Assembly (NCBI RefSeq): GCF_000699445.3 | Contig: NC_067197.1 | Coordinates: 23,047,809 to 23,111,808 of the forward strand | DNA length: 64,000 nucleotides | Source of the DNA: Schistosoma haematobium | Taxonomy: Eukaryota > Platyhelminthes > Trematoda > Strigeidida > Schistosomatidae | Reading direction: 5' to 3' | Shown: positions 13,501-25,400 of the stretch, one piece after another | Layout of the letters: each line of letters opens with the position of its first letter | Position numbering within the stretch: the first letter of the stretch is position 1 | Translations under genes and position numbers: made by a program | The notes under the pieces: generated by a model | What the model was told of the DNA's origin: nothing | The model's database searches: none | What the model saw: the letters and a program-made list of their open reading frames with translations, nothing else

Positions 13501-14090
13501 AAGTACGGTCAAATGAGGTTTTATCGACATTGAGATCAGTTAAAAGTGTTTTCTAATATCTAATACTTGAAATTAATTTGCCTCCGTCTTCTATCTAAGA
13601 CCTTTCATCCCAGGATACCTTCTAAAAAAGCTTGATGGTTCAAAAACCGATATTAAATCGTTTAAGTATAGATTTTCGTCCCTTTCGTTGAATGGATTAT
13701 TGGAATTTTATACTAGAACACGTAATATCAGCACATTCTATTGACATATCCAAAGGTGAATGGATCTTCACAGTGCTACAGATTGCAATGACCATCAAAG
13801 TTCGTTCGACCTTCCATTCTTCTTACTGTGGACTGGAACTGAACAAAATCTTACCAGAAGGATTGTGTATTCTTGAAACGAATAAAAGGATAATAGGTAT
13901 GAATACTACCGGATAGGTCAAGCTGTGTCGACGACTGATGAAATTGTGTTGGATATCTTTGACCGTCTCGATATTCAAAAAGATTCAACGTCCAGTGATC
14001 ATTCATATAATGCAGGAAAGGCTCAGCTTGTTGAATGATTCATGTAAAAGTGACCAATGTTCCACTGACCTTACAGTCTAATTCTCCAGA
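13501..14090. other. No recognised feature
   Basis: This stretch lies between two LINE fragments. No gene, RNA gene or repeat was recognised. Confidence 0.35.
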
Positions 14091-14099
14091 ACAATTCAA

Positions 14100-15727
14100 G
14101 TGAGATAGCTAAAATACTATCGCTAGATGCTACTAAAGTCCTGGAACGATACTGTGACACCAGGAAGAACGTTCAAAAAATGCCTGCAGTAGCTCTACAC
14201 GGAGTTTTCGAATTTCCAAAAATAGAGCCTTTGAAGGTCACACAGCTCACTAGGGGAAGGAAACTCTAAGCCTCAAAATAACCCAAGACTACTTCGTCTA
14301 ACACGCACTAGAGGATATCCTACTGGCTAGTCACTTACTGACATCAGATAAAAACGTAGGAATACCGCCTGATAGGTCGTACTCTCAGCGCAATGTCGTC
14401 CGAAACTTCCATAAGGCACCTCGTGAGCAGCTTTTCCGCGGAAGAAATATCATTGTGCAAGGTGTACCGGAAAACACGGACCCTGGCCACACAAACTCTG
14501 GTATTCGTGAATGGAAATTCTTCAGGAAGTCCTTGAAGCTGAAAATCATATTGACTCAACAACTGGTGAGACTAGCCAAAAAAGACGGAGATTATAGACC
14601 ACGGCTGACGAAGATAACCTTCCCATCACCCTATATGGCGGCTGCAACTCTGATATGCGATGGTCTACACGACTATTTATTATCCTTAAACTTCTTTTCA
14701 CCCCAACAGCACGGTTTCAGGAAGGGCCATCCTTGTATAACCAACTCGCTGACTGAGGTGGACAGTTGGACAACTATCTTTAATAGCAAGGGGAAGGTCA
14801 ACGTCATTTACCTTGACTTCTGAAAAGCTCTTGATAGGGCCAACTATAAATGTTTTACCAATAAGCTCAAATGACTAGGTATCAAATCACCTTTAACTGA
14901 TTGGCCCACTTCATATCTAAAAAAATGACATTTTAGGTCAGGGTTAACATCACTTTATCTAAGGCTATGGGATTTTCTAGTGGGGTCCCACAGCGTTCAG
15001 TACTAGGACCTCTTCTTTTCTTCATTTATATAACCGATCTTCCACAGGAGGTATAGTCTGACTTACTACGTTTTGCTGATGATGTGAAACTTTGGAGAGA
15101 GATATGCAACCAATAAGATATGCTGGCACTTCATAAGGATATGACTCGACTTTAGAGTTGTGCATATGACAATTGACTTACATTTAACACTTCAAAGTGT
15201 AAAGTAGTCCATCTGAGACATGTTGCAGACTACAGCTACAACTTAAGCAGCTCCCCTCTAGAAGTACACCAAGTTGAAAAAAGACTCTGGAATGTATCCA
15301 ACAGCGAGCGACAAAATCAGTTTGTGAACTCAAATTCAAACCTTGTGAAGAGTACCTCCAGTCATCAAATCTTTACCGGTTAGAGTACTGGGGTCTTGAA
15401 GGTGAGCTTTCAATGGCTTACAACATCCTTAACACTTCTAATTGTCCCCTTAAACATCTACTTAAGCTTAGCTTCAACACAAACTCAAGAGGTAATACCC
15501 AGAAACTGGAAACACGACTCAGCAGAATGGACAGTATACACAACTCCTACTCTTTAAAAGTAGTCAAATGCCGGAATACGCTGCCGGTTGAGTTAGTCCA
15601 AGAGACTTCCATGGAGTCCCTTAAGAGAAAACTTGGCATATTCTCAAGGACTAAGGATTGTGTCCTTGAGATTCAGATTTGGGTGGTAAGGACAGAAGGC
15701 CTGCGGCTTATATTATTCCTTTTCTAG
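14100..15727 (+). mobile_element. CR1-like LINE, degenerate
   Basis: Broken plus-strand frames carry RT blocks: FFSPQQHGFRKGHPCITNSL near 14690, KVNVIYLDF*KALDRANY near 14800 (stop inside the catalytic block), a DLFFSSFI-type block near 15010 and LLRFADDVKLWRE near 15065, frame-shifted. The end reads SYSLKVVKCRNTLPVELVQ...SLKRKLG, the typical CR1-type C-terminus. The copy is heavily decayed. It meets another CR1-like copy tail to tail at about 15.73 kb. Confidence 0.8.
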
Positions 15728-17700
15728 TGTCCTCCTGTGAGTATTCAGTCTTCCCTTAAATGAGTCATTTGAAGGTGCGGACACCACTGCTTCTAGTAAA
15801 GGGTCCCGAGTGTTGCTATTTTGTTCATTCTTGGATTTTCTACAATCCTGCTATGTCTTCTGAGATGTCCCAATCTAGTGGGAGGAAAAAGAGCGAATAT
15901 ATTAGGTCCGAAACCATTTCTTAGTATCATATACATCGAAATTATATCTCCTCTTAGTCTGCAATAGGACAGTGAAGTAGTCCAGCTTTTTCAGCTTCTC
16001 TTTGTATGGTAAACCCCGAAGTTCTGGAATTACATGGGTAGCTGCCCTCTGTACTTCTTCCAGGATATTCGGGTCACCTTTTAAACAGAGGCTTGTGGCC
16101 TGAACACAGTTCTCAAGCTTAGCTCTCACCAAGGTTGTGTATACTTGTAGAACTATGGTCTACTATGATATTAGTGCTGCTCTAATATTAGACCTAATCT
16201 TAAATTTGTAGATTTGTCATGATATAACTGCCTAATCTATAAGATCTTACGTGGAAGTCACACCATCGACTACGCCAACTCACTGTATCGTATCAATTAC
16301 CAATACATGATGTAGAACAAGGTTAGGCTAGAGAAAGAACAATGTATTTAATACGAATAGAAGATATAAGATAACATTCAGCAGGGACCACGCCTGCATG
16401 GCCGAGCCATGCCGTTCGATCAACTCCAATTCCTTCAATTCATTGTTCGCGCCTTCTCTATTGTTAGGTATTTCTCCGCGTTAAATATTGAATATCTATT
16501 TTCTGAGTAGTCTCGTGTTCACAGCTTTGTGGATCGTGTGGCTATTGTCCAATGCCACTACATACTGTAGTGAACATGGTAGTATTTAACTTAGTGAATG
16601 TTCGTTTCAAAGCCTAGAGGATTCTAAACCCCTTTGCTGCGACCTCCTGCCAATGAGCCGTTGTCTTAAGATCATGACTTACTGTCACCCCAAGATCCTT
16701 ATTAGACCGGACCACTGGTACTGGTACTTCCGCTTTGCTGTACCTATTAATCTTTGCATTCCCAAAGTGCATGTAGACACACTTTACCGTGTTGACTGGC
16801 ATCAGACACTCTTTAGACCAGTTAATCATATTACTTAAGTCTGCCTGAAGTGCGCACGAGTCTGCGTCTCCAGTTATTACTCGCCAGATTTCTAAATCGT
16901 CAGCGTATAATAACATTGGGGACTGTACTATTCTTGGGAGACTATTTACATACAGTGTAAAAAGTAAAGGACCTAGGACGGAAACTTGAGGTACTCCACT
17001 AAGTACTGGTTTCTAGGTGGAGCACTTGGAATTTATTCTTACTCTCCGCCTGCGACCTACTACGAAATTCTGAAGCCATTTTAAAAGAGGTCCGGCAATA
17101 CCAATATTTCCCAACTTCAATAACAGTCTATTATTTGGCACCTTGTCAAAAGCCTTATTGAAGTCTATATGGACAACATCCACTGAGTTTCCGTTGTCTA
17201 GCGCTTTTATCCGAAATTCCTTTGCTATAAGGAGGTTCGTCGTACAAGACAAACCCTTTCTAAAACCATGTTGTTTTCTGTTTAACAAGTTATTGGTTTC
17301 CATAAATGCCATTATGGTGCGTTTGACTATTCTTTCCATTATTTTAACTATAACACTGGTGAGGCTTACAGGTCTGTAGTTTGATGGAAGTTATCGTGGT
17401 CCTGTTTTGTGTATGGGAGTAACGATTGCGTCCTTCCAGTCCATAGGTAACACACATTGGTCAAGTGACATGTTGAATATCACAACCAGTAGGGCCGCGA
17501 TATATTGTGCAATATGTTTCTAGATTTTGGGGTGTAGTCCATCTGGTCCTGTTGACTTTTTCATGTCTACGATTCTAAGAGCCTTAAGTGCATCGTCTTG
17601 ACCGAAGTCCATGCCTAGCAGGTGATTTGTTGACTCTATATTTGGGTTTGTTTCTTTATCTAGAGGAGGTTCCTGCATGAAAACTGCCGTAAAATACTAT
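15728..17700 (-). mobile_element. CR1-like LINE, second copy in opposite orientation
   Basis: The minus strand reads KKSTGPDGLHPKI (near 17540), NYRPVSLTS, NRKQHGFRKGLSCTTNLL, VDVVHIDFNKAFDKVP, SGVPQVSVLGPLLFTLYVN, MLLYADDLEIW with an intact YADD, then a C-terminal PNILEEVQRAATHVIPELRGL block and a terminal SAPSNDSFKGRL block near 15770. Stops and frameshifts disable it. It is distinct from the plus-strand copy at 14100-15727. Confidence 0.85.
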
Positions 17701-18749
17701 GTTTACCAATTTCTTTTTCCTCTTTTATCGTTAATATACCTAGGTTCCTGCCTGGAAGTATTGGTGGTCTAGTGCTAATAGACACGGAAGCTCGTTAAGC
17801 GAAAGCTTAGTCTATTCCATACACAACCGTTTGAACTATTTGGATATTGAAGCCTTTGCGCGTATTATAATGTATGTTGCCAATGTGGTCTTTCATAAAT
17901 TATTTGGTAAACGTGAAATATACAGCCGAGAGAATGTGAAGTCTCGACTCGTTTTAGGGAATTTTCAAAAGTCAAAGACGTTTAAATGACCTTCTATTCT
18001 GGCGACTATGATTATGATTACTGTCCTGACATCAAAGCTGTCAGTTCGTGATGAGAATCTTAGACGTAACCGCTAATCCTACTTACTAACACTTAACTAC
18101 AGCCGTGTATTAACATTTGGGCCATAAACATGCAGCAGCATTTTCGTTCCTTATCGGTTTGGCTGTATACTTTTTGCTTATCAATAATTGTTGACTCATC
18201 GTTGTCGATGATTGATGTTATAATATGCATAATACTTCAGAAGATCATTTTAAAATGTTCGAGCAGATTAAGTATAGTTTCGTCCTACACTTTTGCTTTT
18301 CTTGAGATAATAGCACCAGTCTTCAGTAGTAAGGATAAGTCTGTTGACCTGTATTAATCCTTGTAATTTGTTACACTGCAAAGGTCCAGTCTCGTTTTTA
18401 ATTTATCAAAAGAAGGTGCTTATGTTACGTATTCCGGTAGAAATTTCCAGTTATTCACCACTTGGTGCGAAAAACGGGACTCCAGACTCAAACGATTTGA
18501 TCTCGGTTTTTGAACTTTATTGGGATATCCTCACAGGTGATCAGCCCTAGATGGAAGGAAAAGATAAGACATATTAATACCAAGGACGCTGTTCAGCATA
18601 TGATAAGTCAACATCAGAGCACCCCGTATTCCGTGATATGATGGCGGAAGTTGAGATGTCTCAGTCTATCGTCATAGCATATGCCAGAGAGACTTTTTAA
18701 CCATTTTGGTCTATTGTCGTTGGACTTGTTCTAGTATATCCGCCTCATA
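17701..18749. other. No recognised gene; interrupts a CR1-like element
   Basis: This AT-rich stretch lies between the RT part of the minus-strand CR1-like copy and a possible upstream part of it. It may be a later insertion or decayed element sequence. No motif was recognised. Confidence 0.35.
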
Positions 18750-19190
18750 CCTAATTTAAGGACTCACTTCTTGAATACCATATTCCAAGTGCGACCTTAT
18801 CTGGTTTGAGACGTTGAGGTTATATTAACACAGTTCCTTTTTCAATAACTACAAGGCCCTGATCACGATTAATTGTTGGTCGTTCCTCATTGCCGGTATA
18901 AAACATCGTACTAAAATGTCTTGATCACGTTTCAGCTTTTTAGGCACCATCTCTTGCCAACATCAAGGGATTTTGTTGCGCCAAAATTGGTGGGATTCAA
19001 TCACTTCCCTGAGTTTGCCTCTTTATATACGAAAATAACCTTTTCGGACTATTTTCACAATCCATAACCAACTGTTTTTCATGGGGCTGTCTAATCCTAC
19101 TTATCAACGCTTTACAAGGATTTCTAGTCCTACAATAATTGAATATATATTTTCTAAGCCTGCAGAGATGAACACATTTCAATGCATTCT
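18750..19190 (-). mobile_element. Possible upstream (endonuclease-RT linker) part of the CR1-like copy
   Basis: The minus strand reads CENSPKRLFSYIKRQTQGSD, which resembles the NPKxFxxYIxxKxK linker that precedes RT in CR1/Jockey-type LINEs. No RT block is present, so the call is tentative. Confidence 0.4.
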
Positions 19191-19719
19191 CCTGCGTCTA
19201 AGAAGTTTCTTGACTTGTTTAGTTATCTATGGTGGACAGTTATTTTGTGTGCGTGGTACTAAGCATGGTATAAAGGAGAACGTAGTTGAAATAAGCTTAC
19301 ATTTAAATATATACCATGCTTTTCAACTGATGAGTCAGTATCTACTGACCAGTCTGTTTTTGCAGCTCATTCCTGAATGGCTGATATTTTTGCTCTCCAT
19401 CTCAGTCCACTAATATCAGGTGCCTTAAAATCTCATATCAGGCACTTGTTATTTTCATTTTATGGTTGAACGCACTCTAAAATAGTCATCAGCTAAGCAG
19501 ATTTTACTACGATAGAAGACGAAATATTTTTGGTGTGTTTCCTCTTAATGTACACCTTATTTCCGTGATGGATGTCTCCCTTATTTCGTTCCTGTTATCT
19601 TTAATTCCCTTGACGGCAGTTTCTTTACCATTGCCGAAGGTTACTTTTGTGTACTTAGTTTTGGGTCACATTTTTTCAGTCTTATATTATTACCGAGTTT
19701 CTAAAATCAAGTTAGTTTG

Positions 19720-20215
19720 AGTAATGTTTTTGAGAGAGGAGAGTCCGTCCTCCCTCTCGGAATGCTCTCACATGGCCATGTATGTACAGCCACTGTCAGG
19801 GAAGTCCTACTCACTGCCTTCTCGCGGCTGGGGTGTTGCTTACTAAATTGAGAGGACAAAAAGCGGATGTCCGGTACTCTAACCGAGTTAGTGGATACGA
19901 TGGGTCCACCTCGGGAGTTGGAAAATCTTGATTTTAAACTAGTTTTGCACTTGGGCTCCAGGATCCTAAGGAAGCAAATGGTGTATGAAGCTATTGTTGG
20001 CCACCGGCCACCATGGGACTGCATCTCCTAACGCTGCACCACTGCCTTGTGGATTAGACCTTTAGGTCAAAGGCTCTGGGTGTGCCGCCTTAAGGAAACT
20101 AACTGCTCCGGTTTGGGCGCTCGAACAGTATCATAGCCCTCACACAAATCTAATGACAAAATGTGGTGCATATCTATTTGTGTTTATGTGTTTAAATAAA
20201 TAAAGTAGTACTGAG
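19720..20215 (+). repeat. Dispersed repeat with shared LINE-like 3' tail
   Basis: A GC-richer block ends with CCATGGGACTGCATC, then CTGCCTTGTGGATTAGACCT, and a tail reading TTTATGTGTTTAAATAAATAA. The same tail and the same CCATGGGACTGCA/CTTGTGGACTAGACAT block occur inverted at 54592-54755, and the tail alone at 47575-47720. It is probably the non-coding 3' part of a LINE or a non-autonomous derivative of one. Confidence 0.6.
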
Positions 20216-20589
20216 CCCCGGGTCAGGAGCCGCACTGATTGGTGTGATTCCTATTAACAGTCATTTATGTGCTGTTAGATTAGAAAGCTGGGTAAAGGTG
20301 AGAAGGGATTGGTAAAAACCGCTGTTTCTTGATAATCCACACTCAGATCGATTTCATCCCGAACTCAATCAAATGTGAGTTCTGCCGTCAATCAAGTGAT
20401 CCCAAGAAAGTGCGTTCGAACGATACTGTAGTACTAGCCTGAAATTTGAATGCGAAAGCCGTGGAAACTGACTGAGTTGTTGAGTTGCTGACACTAGGAT
20501 AAAGTGGAAACTGCAGAGATTTGGACAATTTATGATACTGTACCATAGTACGAAAGTAAGCTGGATGTAACCGGTGTATATTGGTCCAT

Positions 20590-20905
20590 TACGACTCCTT
20601 AGTTAGAGTACAAGAGACAATAAAACTCATTGACCTTAGATATTATCAGACATGATTCACAGTAGAGGCCGTTGTCGATGCTTCTGTAAATTTCCTTTAC
20701 ATTCTTTAAGATAAGATAATTTTTGTTAACTGAAAAAACTGTCTTGATCACATTTTTAGCCTACCTGTATTCTATTGTATACTATTCTCTTCCTAACTAA
20801 GTTTCTTTTTATTTGTTCACAATATTTTCTCTCTGTATATATAGAGCACATTTTTTTGGTTTCTACTTGTACTGAAATCTGTCTGTATTAAATAAAGAAA
20901 TAATA
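20590..20905 (+). repeat. Possible LINE-type 3' terminal region
   Basis: The segment ends with CTGTATTAAATAAAGAAATAATAATG, a polyadenylation-like, simple-repeat 3' end. No coding part remains and no second copy was identified in the window. Confidence 0.3.
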
Positions 20906-21699
20906 ATGACTAGTAGCAATGCTAATTCTTATTTCTGCAGATTAACTGTCGAATTTTAGATTCTACTTGGTTGGTGTTAGTCAACAGTAAACTGAGGTAC
21001 AAGTTCATATTTGTTTAGACTTCTAGGTAACATCACTTGTCCTTAGATAAGATACGTTACTCGTAGTTTAGCATCCAAACCTGTACATGTTGGCTGAGTT
21101 ACTGTAAGGGGTTCGCAAATTATACCGATATAGTTTCCACAACTGTGTGTAACACATCTTAAAGTTCAATGAGTTATCTTTGTGCCTACAGCTCGTCTAT
21201 TTACTTTAAAAATTAATCAGATTGCGTAGGGTTAGTAAGTACAGTTTGGCAGCCATATATTGTGCTACATGAAATAAGATGGATTGAAACCTTATCTCTT
21301 GATGAAATTAGTATTATAATTCGACACTTGAAAACGTTTTTTTCCATTATTCGCTAAGTCAGTATGACTTTCTGGACAGTGGTTAAAGACTCCTAAATGG
21401 TTTCATTTGCCTCTTTTCAAATATGTTAGTATGACACTCAACTTGAAAGGTGGTTTTTAATGAAAAAGAAAGAGTAGCGACAGAGGTCTTTACGAGTATC
21501 TGATTGTTTTGCTTTCTGTCTCCTAAATCCATCATTTTATGGAATTATATAGCGACAGTATTATTTTTCAAAAAGATTTTTGTAACAAAGAGAGGGTTTA
21601 ATTAACTGATGGATAAACTGTCTCTTTCAAAGAGGTACAATGTCTCCAAAAAATTAATGAATATTTCCAATAACTGCTCTTATCTTGCTTTTTTTACAG
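20906..21699. other. 5' flank / first intron of MTRES1
   Basis: No coding exon is seen. The stretch ends in a strong splice acceptor (tgctttttttacag, AG at 21698-21699). The MTRES1 exon therefore follows either a non-coding first exon or a trans-spliced leader. Confidence 0.4.
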
Positions 21700-21723
21700 A
21701 CTTAGTTCTTGTTTTGATGGATA

Positions 21724-22299
21724 ATGAACTCTTGTTGGGGTTTATTTGGTTTGGCATTACGCATCTCATTATATAAGAGACCTAGTGGATTATTAAAAGG
21801 CTTTTCGTACGTTGATAGGGCATCAACTCAAAAGCTTCTTCCAATGCATTTAATAAATCTTCAGAAACACACTGGATGTCGTCATGTTGGACAAGATTCT
21901 GATACTTCAGATGATGAGTTAGCTGATGAAGATGAGGATGATGATGATAATGCCGATGAATTAGATCCATATTATTCAGAAGATATGGCGTTTAGTCCAC
22001 ATTTTCGACAAATCTCATCATACGTCAAATCCTTACGTTTTGATAAAATTATTCGTGTGGGTTTAGATATCACTAGAAGTGCTGCTGACAATGCCTTTTT
22101 TTCTAACCGATGTAGGTTAAATGGAGGAAAACTGCTTAAGATGGGTACTACAGTTTATAAAGGTGATAAACTTGATATAGTGATCGACGATACAGAAGAA
22201 CCTCTTGGTAAAAGAGTGCGAGTTCTTGATATAAAACAATCAAAACACAATAATTACAAGATTAGTTTACGTTGTTGGAGAAATAATGTCAAATTGTAA
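21724..22299 (+). CDS. MTRES1: Mitochondrial transcription rescue factor 1 homologue (S4-like domain)
   Basis: The 191-residue protein is read from one exon that starts at 21700 after an acceptor; the first in-frame ATG is 21724. Residues 1-36 are basic and nearly free of acids, fitting a mitochondrial presequence. Residues 61-82 are a D/E-rich stretch. Residues 98-191 form the S4-like RNA-binding domain: SLRFDKIIRVGLDITRS, NAFFSNRCRLNGGKL, VYKGDKLDIVIDD, then YKISLRCWRNNVKL. This matches the C6orf203/MTRES1 pattern FRYDVILKTGLDIGRN...RLNEEKL...GDTLDLLI...YRVVLRRWKSLKL. In mammals the protein binds RNA in mitochondria, supports transcription under stress and acts in ribosome rescue. An out-of-frame ATG at 21717 makes a 19-codon overlapping uORF. 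The stop is 135 nt before the acceptor of TMEM248. Confidence 0.88.
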   Translation: MNSCWGLFGLALRISLYKRPSGLLKGFSYVDRASTQKLLPMHLINLQKHTGCRHVGQDSDTSDDELADEDEDDDDNADELDPYYSEDMAFSPHFRQISSYVKSLRFDKIIRVGLDITRSAADNAFFSNRCRLNGGKLLKMGTTVYKGDKLDIVIDDTEEPLGKRVRVLDIKQSKHNNYKISLRCWRNNVKL

Positions 22300-22335
22300 A
22301 GATCTCTAATATTGTAGCGATATAATTCTGTATTG

Positions 22336-22352
22336 TATTTAAATAAATAAAA
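22336..22352 (+). promoter_or_regulatory. MTRES1 polyadenylation signal (tandem AATAAA)
   Basis: The sequence TTTAAATAAATAAAAGA has two overlapping AATAAA hexamers about 40 nt after the MTRES1 stop codon. They lie about 85 nt before the TMEM248 splice acceptor. Such close spacing is expected where 3'-end formation of an upstream gene is coupled to trans-splicing of the next. Confidence 0.6.
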
Positions 22353-22411
22353 GAGTGATCGATATAAAGATATCGTTTTGTTCTTGATTGCTTTTTTTTG
22401 TTAAAGTATAT

Positions 22412-22434
22412 AATATTTGGTTTCATCTTTGTAG
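22412..22434 (+). promoter_or_regulatory. Splice acceptor of TMEM248 exon 1, candidate spliced-leader site
   Basis: A T-rich stretch (ttggtttcatctttgtag) ends in AG at 22433-22434. The last triplet, TAG, is an in-frame stop for the following exon, so translation cannot come from further upstream in genomic sequence. The exon opens with TTG TAT TAT GTC AAG and has no in-frame ATG before the transmembrane helix is passed. Schistosome spliced leader RNA ends in AUG and can supply the start codon; here it would be in frame. Confidence 0.6.
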
Positions 22435-25400
22435 TTGTATTATGTCAAGTTATTTTTGGTTGGTCGACCACCTTTGGCTCTATTTTCATTATTTCTATTA
22501 TTATGTGCAGTTGGATTAATTGTATTAGATGTACTAGTGAATAAATCCCCTCCTAATAATCCTGATGTTGAAAAACATTGGAATAAATTATTATTAGAAT
22601 TATCAGGATTAGAATTTTGTATTATTAATTCATCAAATGCAAGATTAATGGCAGAATCTTACGCAAGTGCACATGTTCTACGTGGATTAGATGATATAAA
22701 ATCTGACAACGTCATTATTTCACATGCAATCCATCTACCTTTATTAATATATCCTAATGAAGAATTTGTTTATGATATGTCATATTTATTAATTGCTAAA
22801 ATGTATGGACGTCATATTGGTATTAAAGGTATGTTACAATTTTCTTATCAGCTTCAATGTATGCTTTTTTATACTGAATATGGCTCAATGGAAAACATTG
22901 TTATCTTACTAAAGCAATCGTGGAGTGTCGAAACCTAATTTGAAAGCTAGCCGGTTATTATATGGCTATGGACGCAATGTTGTATCTCAAATGTTGTTAC
23001 TCAATAAAAAAAATACGATTTCACTTTGTGGTTTATCTGATAAAGTAGACTAACATGAAACTATTTATGGATGTTAATATTTCATGGTTATAGTCAGTTG
23101 TATAGCTTCATTTGCGATCATTCTTGAACAGATGATAATTCATCGATTACGAACATGTAACTAATGGATTAGTTGATTCACCTATAATAGTTTGTGTGTC
23201 ATCTTAGCTTATGTTTACGTACTGGTTTTCGATCATAAATTTTAACGATTTGAATTGTATACACGGATGACGATTTAAGTTGAGAGAAAACATTAGTCGC
23301 AGTAGTATTCAAAGTAATAGCTTCTAAATGCTAAATAACTGTTTAGAGCACAGAATTCGAATCCTGCTCAACGTGCTTCATGCTCGACAACCAGATCAAT
23401 CCCTCTGCAAACGATGTGGTTTCAGGCATAGCATACGAATCTGCTTGATAACAGAGTTATACTAACATTATTATAACAAAGTTTTAGTCGGCAGAACAGT
23501 GGGTCAGTAATCTAGAGACTTTTCGATACAGGACTCCGACCATGTTCTAATACGATCACACATTTACTTGCGCCTCACTGGACGCAGAAAAACCACATTA
23601 AGAAGACCCATTAGAATTGAACTAAGTGACGAGGAAGCCGAAAGCAGATTCTAGGAACAACTGAGGTCGCACTTAGGTTGCTCTGAAAACGAAGCTGACC
23701 CAGATGTCGCTTGGAAAGATATACAAACAACTGTGGAAATAGCAGTGACATCTATTAGTGATTTTAAACAAAAGGGTTAAAAAAGACCAATGGATTTCTT
23801 CTAAGTCTATTGCACTGATAGATTCTCGTAAACTCATCCCATCATGCTCTAAATACGATGAAGAGCGAAAGCAAGTCAGATCTAGTTTAACCAAAAGTCT
23901 AAGGAAGGACTGTGATCAGTGGTGGGCATCGAAAGTGAAAAAGATGGGAACGGCAGCGGCTGTAGGTGACACAAGACATCTCTTCAGACTAATAAAGAAC
24001 TGGAACTAAAAAGTTAAGTGTGAGTGAGGCGATCTTGGAAAAAGACGACACTCTTATCTGCTCTCAGCCCAGACGTTTAGAACGATGGGTGGAACACTTT
24101 AGGGAACAGTTCATCTGGCCTTCAGCGACCCTACAACTACCCTCCATTCCCAGACAGTGTGAATGGAACATTGAAGTAGGTCCCCCAACTCTAGCAGAAG
24201 TTCGAAAGGCTATAGTTAATCTGGAACGAGGAAGGGCAACTGGTCCAGATGGATTGACTCCAGAGGTCCTTAAGTATGGCGATCCAATTTTAGCGATTAG
24301 GTTGACTAATATTCTAGCTAAAATCTGGGTGTTGGACGTAATCCCGTCTGACTGGTCACAATCACTGATTGTCCCAATATATGAGAAGGGGTCGAAGTCA
24401 TCATGTGATAACCATAGAGGGATTATAGCATCTAAGATACTAACCTCAATAATTATCGGGCGCCTAACAAAGACTCGTGAACTGCAAACACGAGCAAATC
24501 AGGCTGGATTCAGACCTGACCGAGGTTGCATCAACCACATATTCACCATTCGTAAGGTTTTAGAACATAGGCTTGCTTATCGGCGTCCGACATTGGTGGT
24601 CTTTCTTGACTTAAAAGCAGCATTTGACTCTGTTGCCCGAGAGGTTCTGTGGCAATGTACATCAGAAGTACATGAACCTTGTGAAAACTCTTCACTGGAA
24701 CACTACTAATCAAGTCAGAGCTTATGGCGAACTGTCATCTGATTTTGCAACCTCAAGTGGTATCCGTCAAGGTTGTCCACTATCGCTATTTTTGTTCAAC
24801 TTCATTGTAGACATACTAATGGGAATAACGTTCTCGTCGTCTGAATTTTCGGACATTGATCTCCTTCCAGGAGGTCCACTTATCGACTTAGAATACGAAG
24901 ATAACATAGTCTTGTTTGATGAAGACGCTAATAAAATGCAGTCTTTTGATAGCGCTGGCCAACAATGCCAGAATGTTTGGGATGCGCTTCTCCCCATCTA
25001 AATGCAAGTTGTTGCTTCAGGACTGGTCTGCGTCAACACTTGAACTAAGGATACGATGTGAAGTAATCGAACGCGCCCACAACTCCACGTATCTTGGAAG
25101 TCTGATCAGCTTAATGGGTTGGTATTTGATGAAATTTCAGCACGGATTCAGAATGCTCGTTTGGCTTTTACCAACTTACGTCACCTATGACGAATGCGAG
25201 ATATTCGGGACGAGTATAGTGCGCGGCAGTTCGTTCTGTTCTACTTTACGGCTGCGAAACGTGGCCATTAAGAGTAGAAGATACTCTTGAGCTACCAGTA
25301 TTCGACCACAGATGCCTTAGAAATATTGCTCTCATCTTCTGGGATCACCGGGTACGTAATAGTGAGGTTAGACGCAAGGCATTAGGGAATGATGATAAAT

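Noticed and set aside
19325..19360. CTGATGAG followed by a perfect short hairpin (TCAG-TATCTA-CTGA), as in a hammerhead core
   Set aside because: No GAAA follows the hairpin and no closing stem or cleavage triplet is present.
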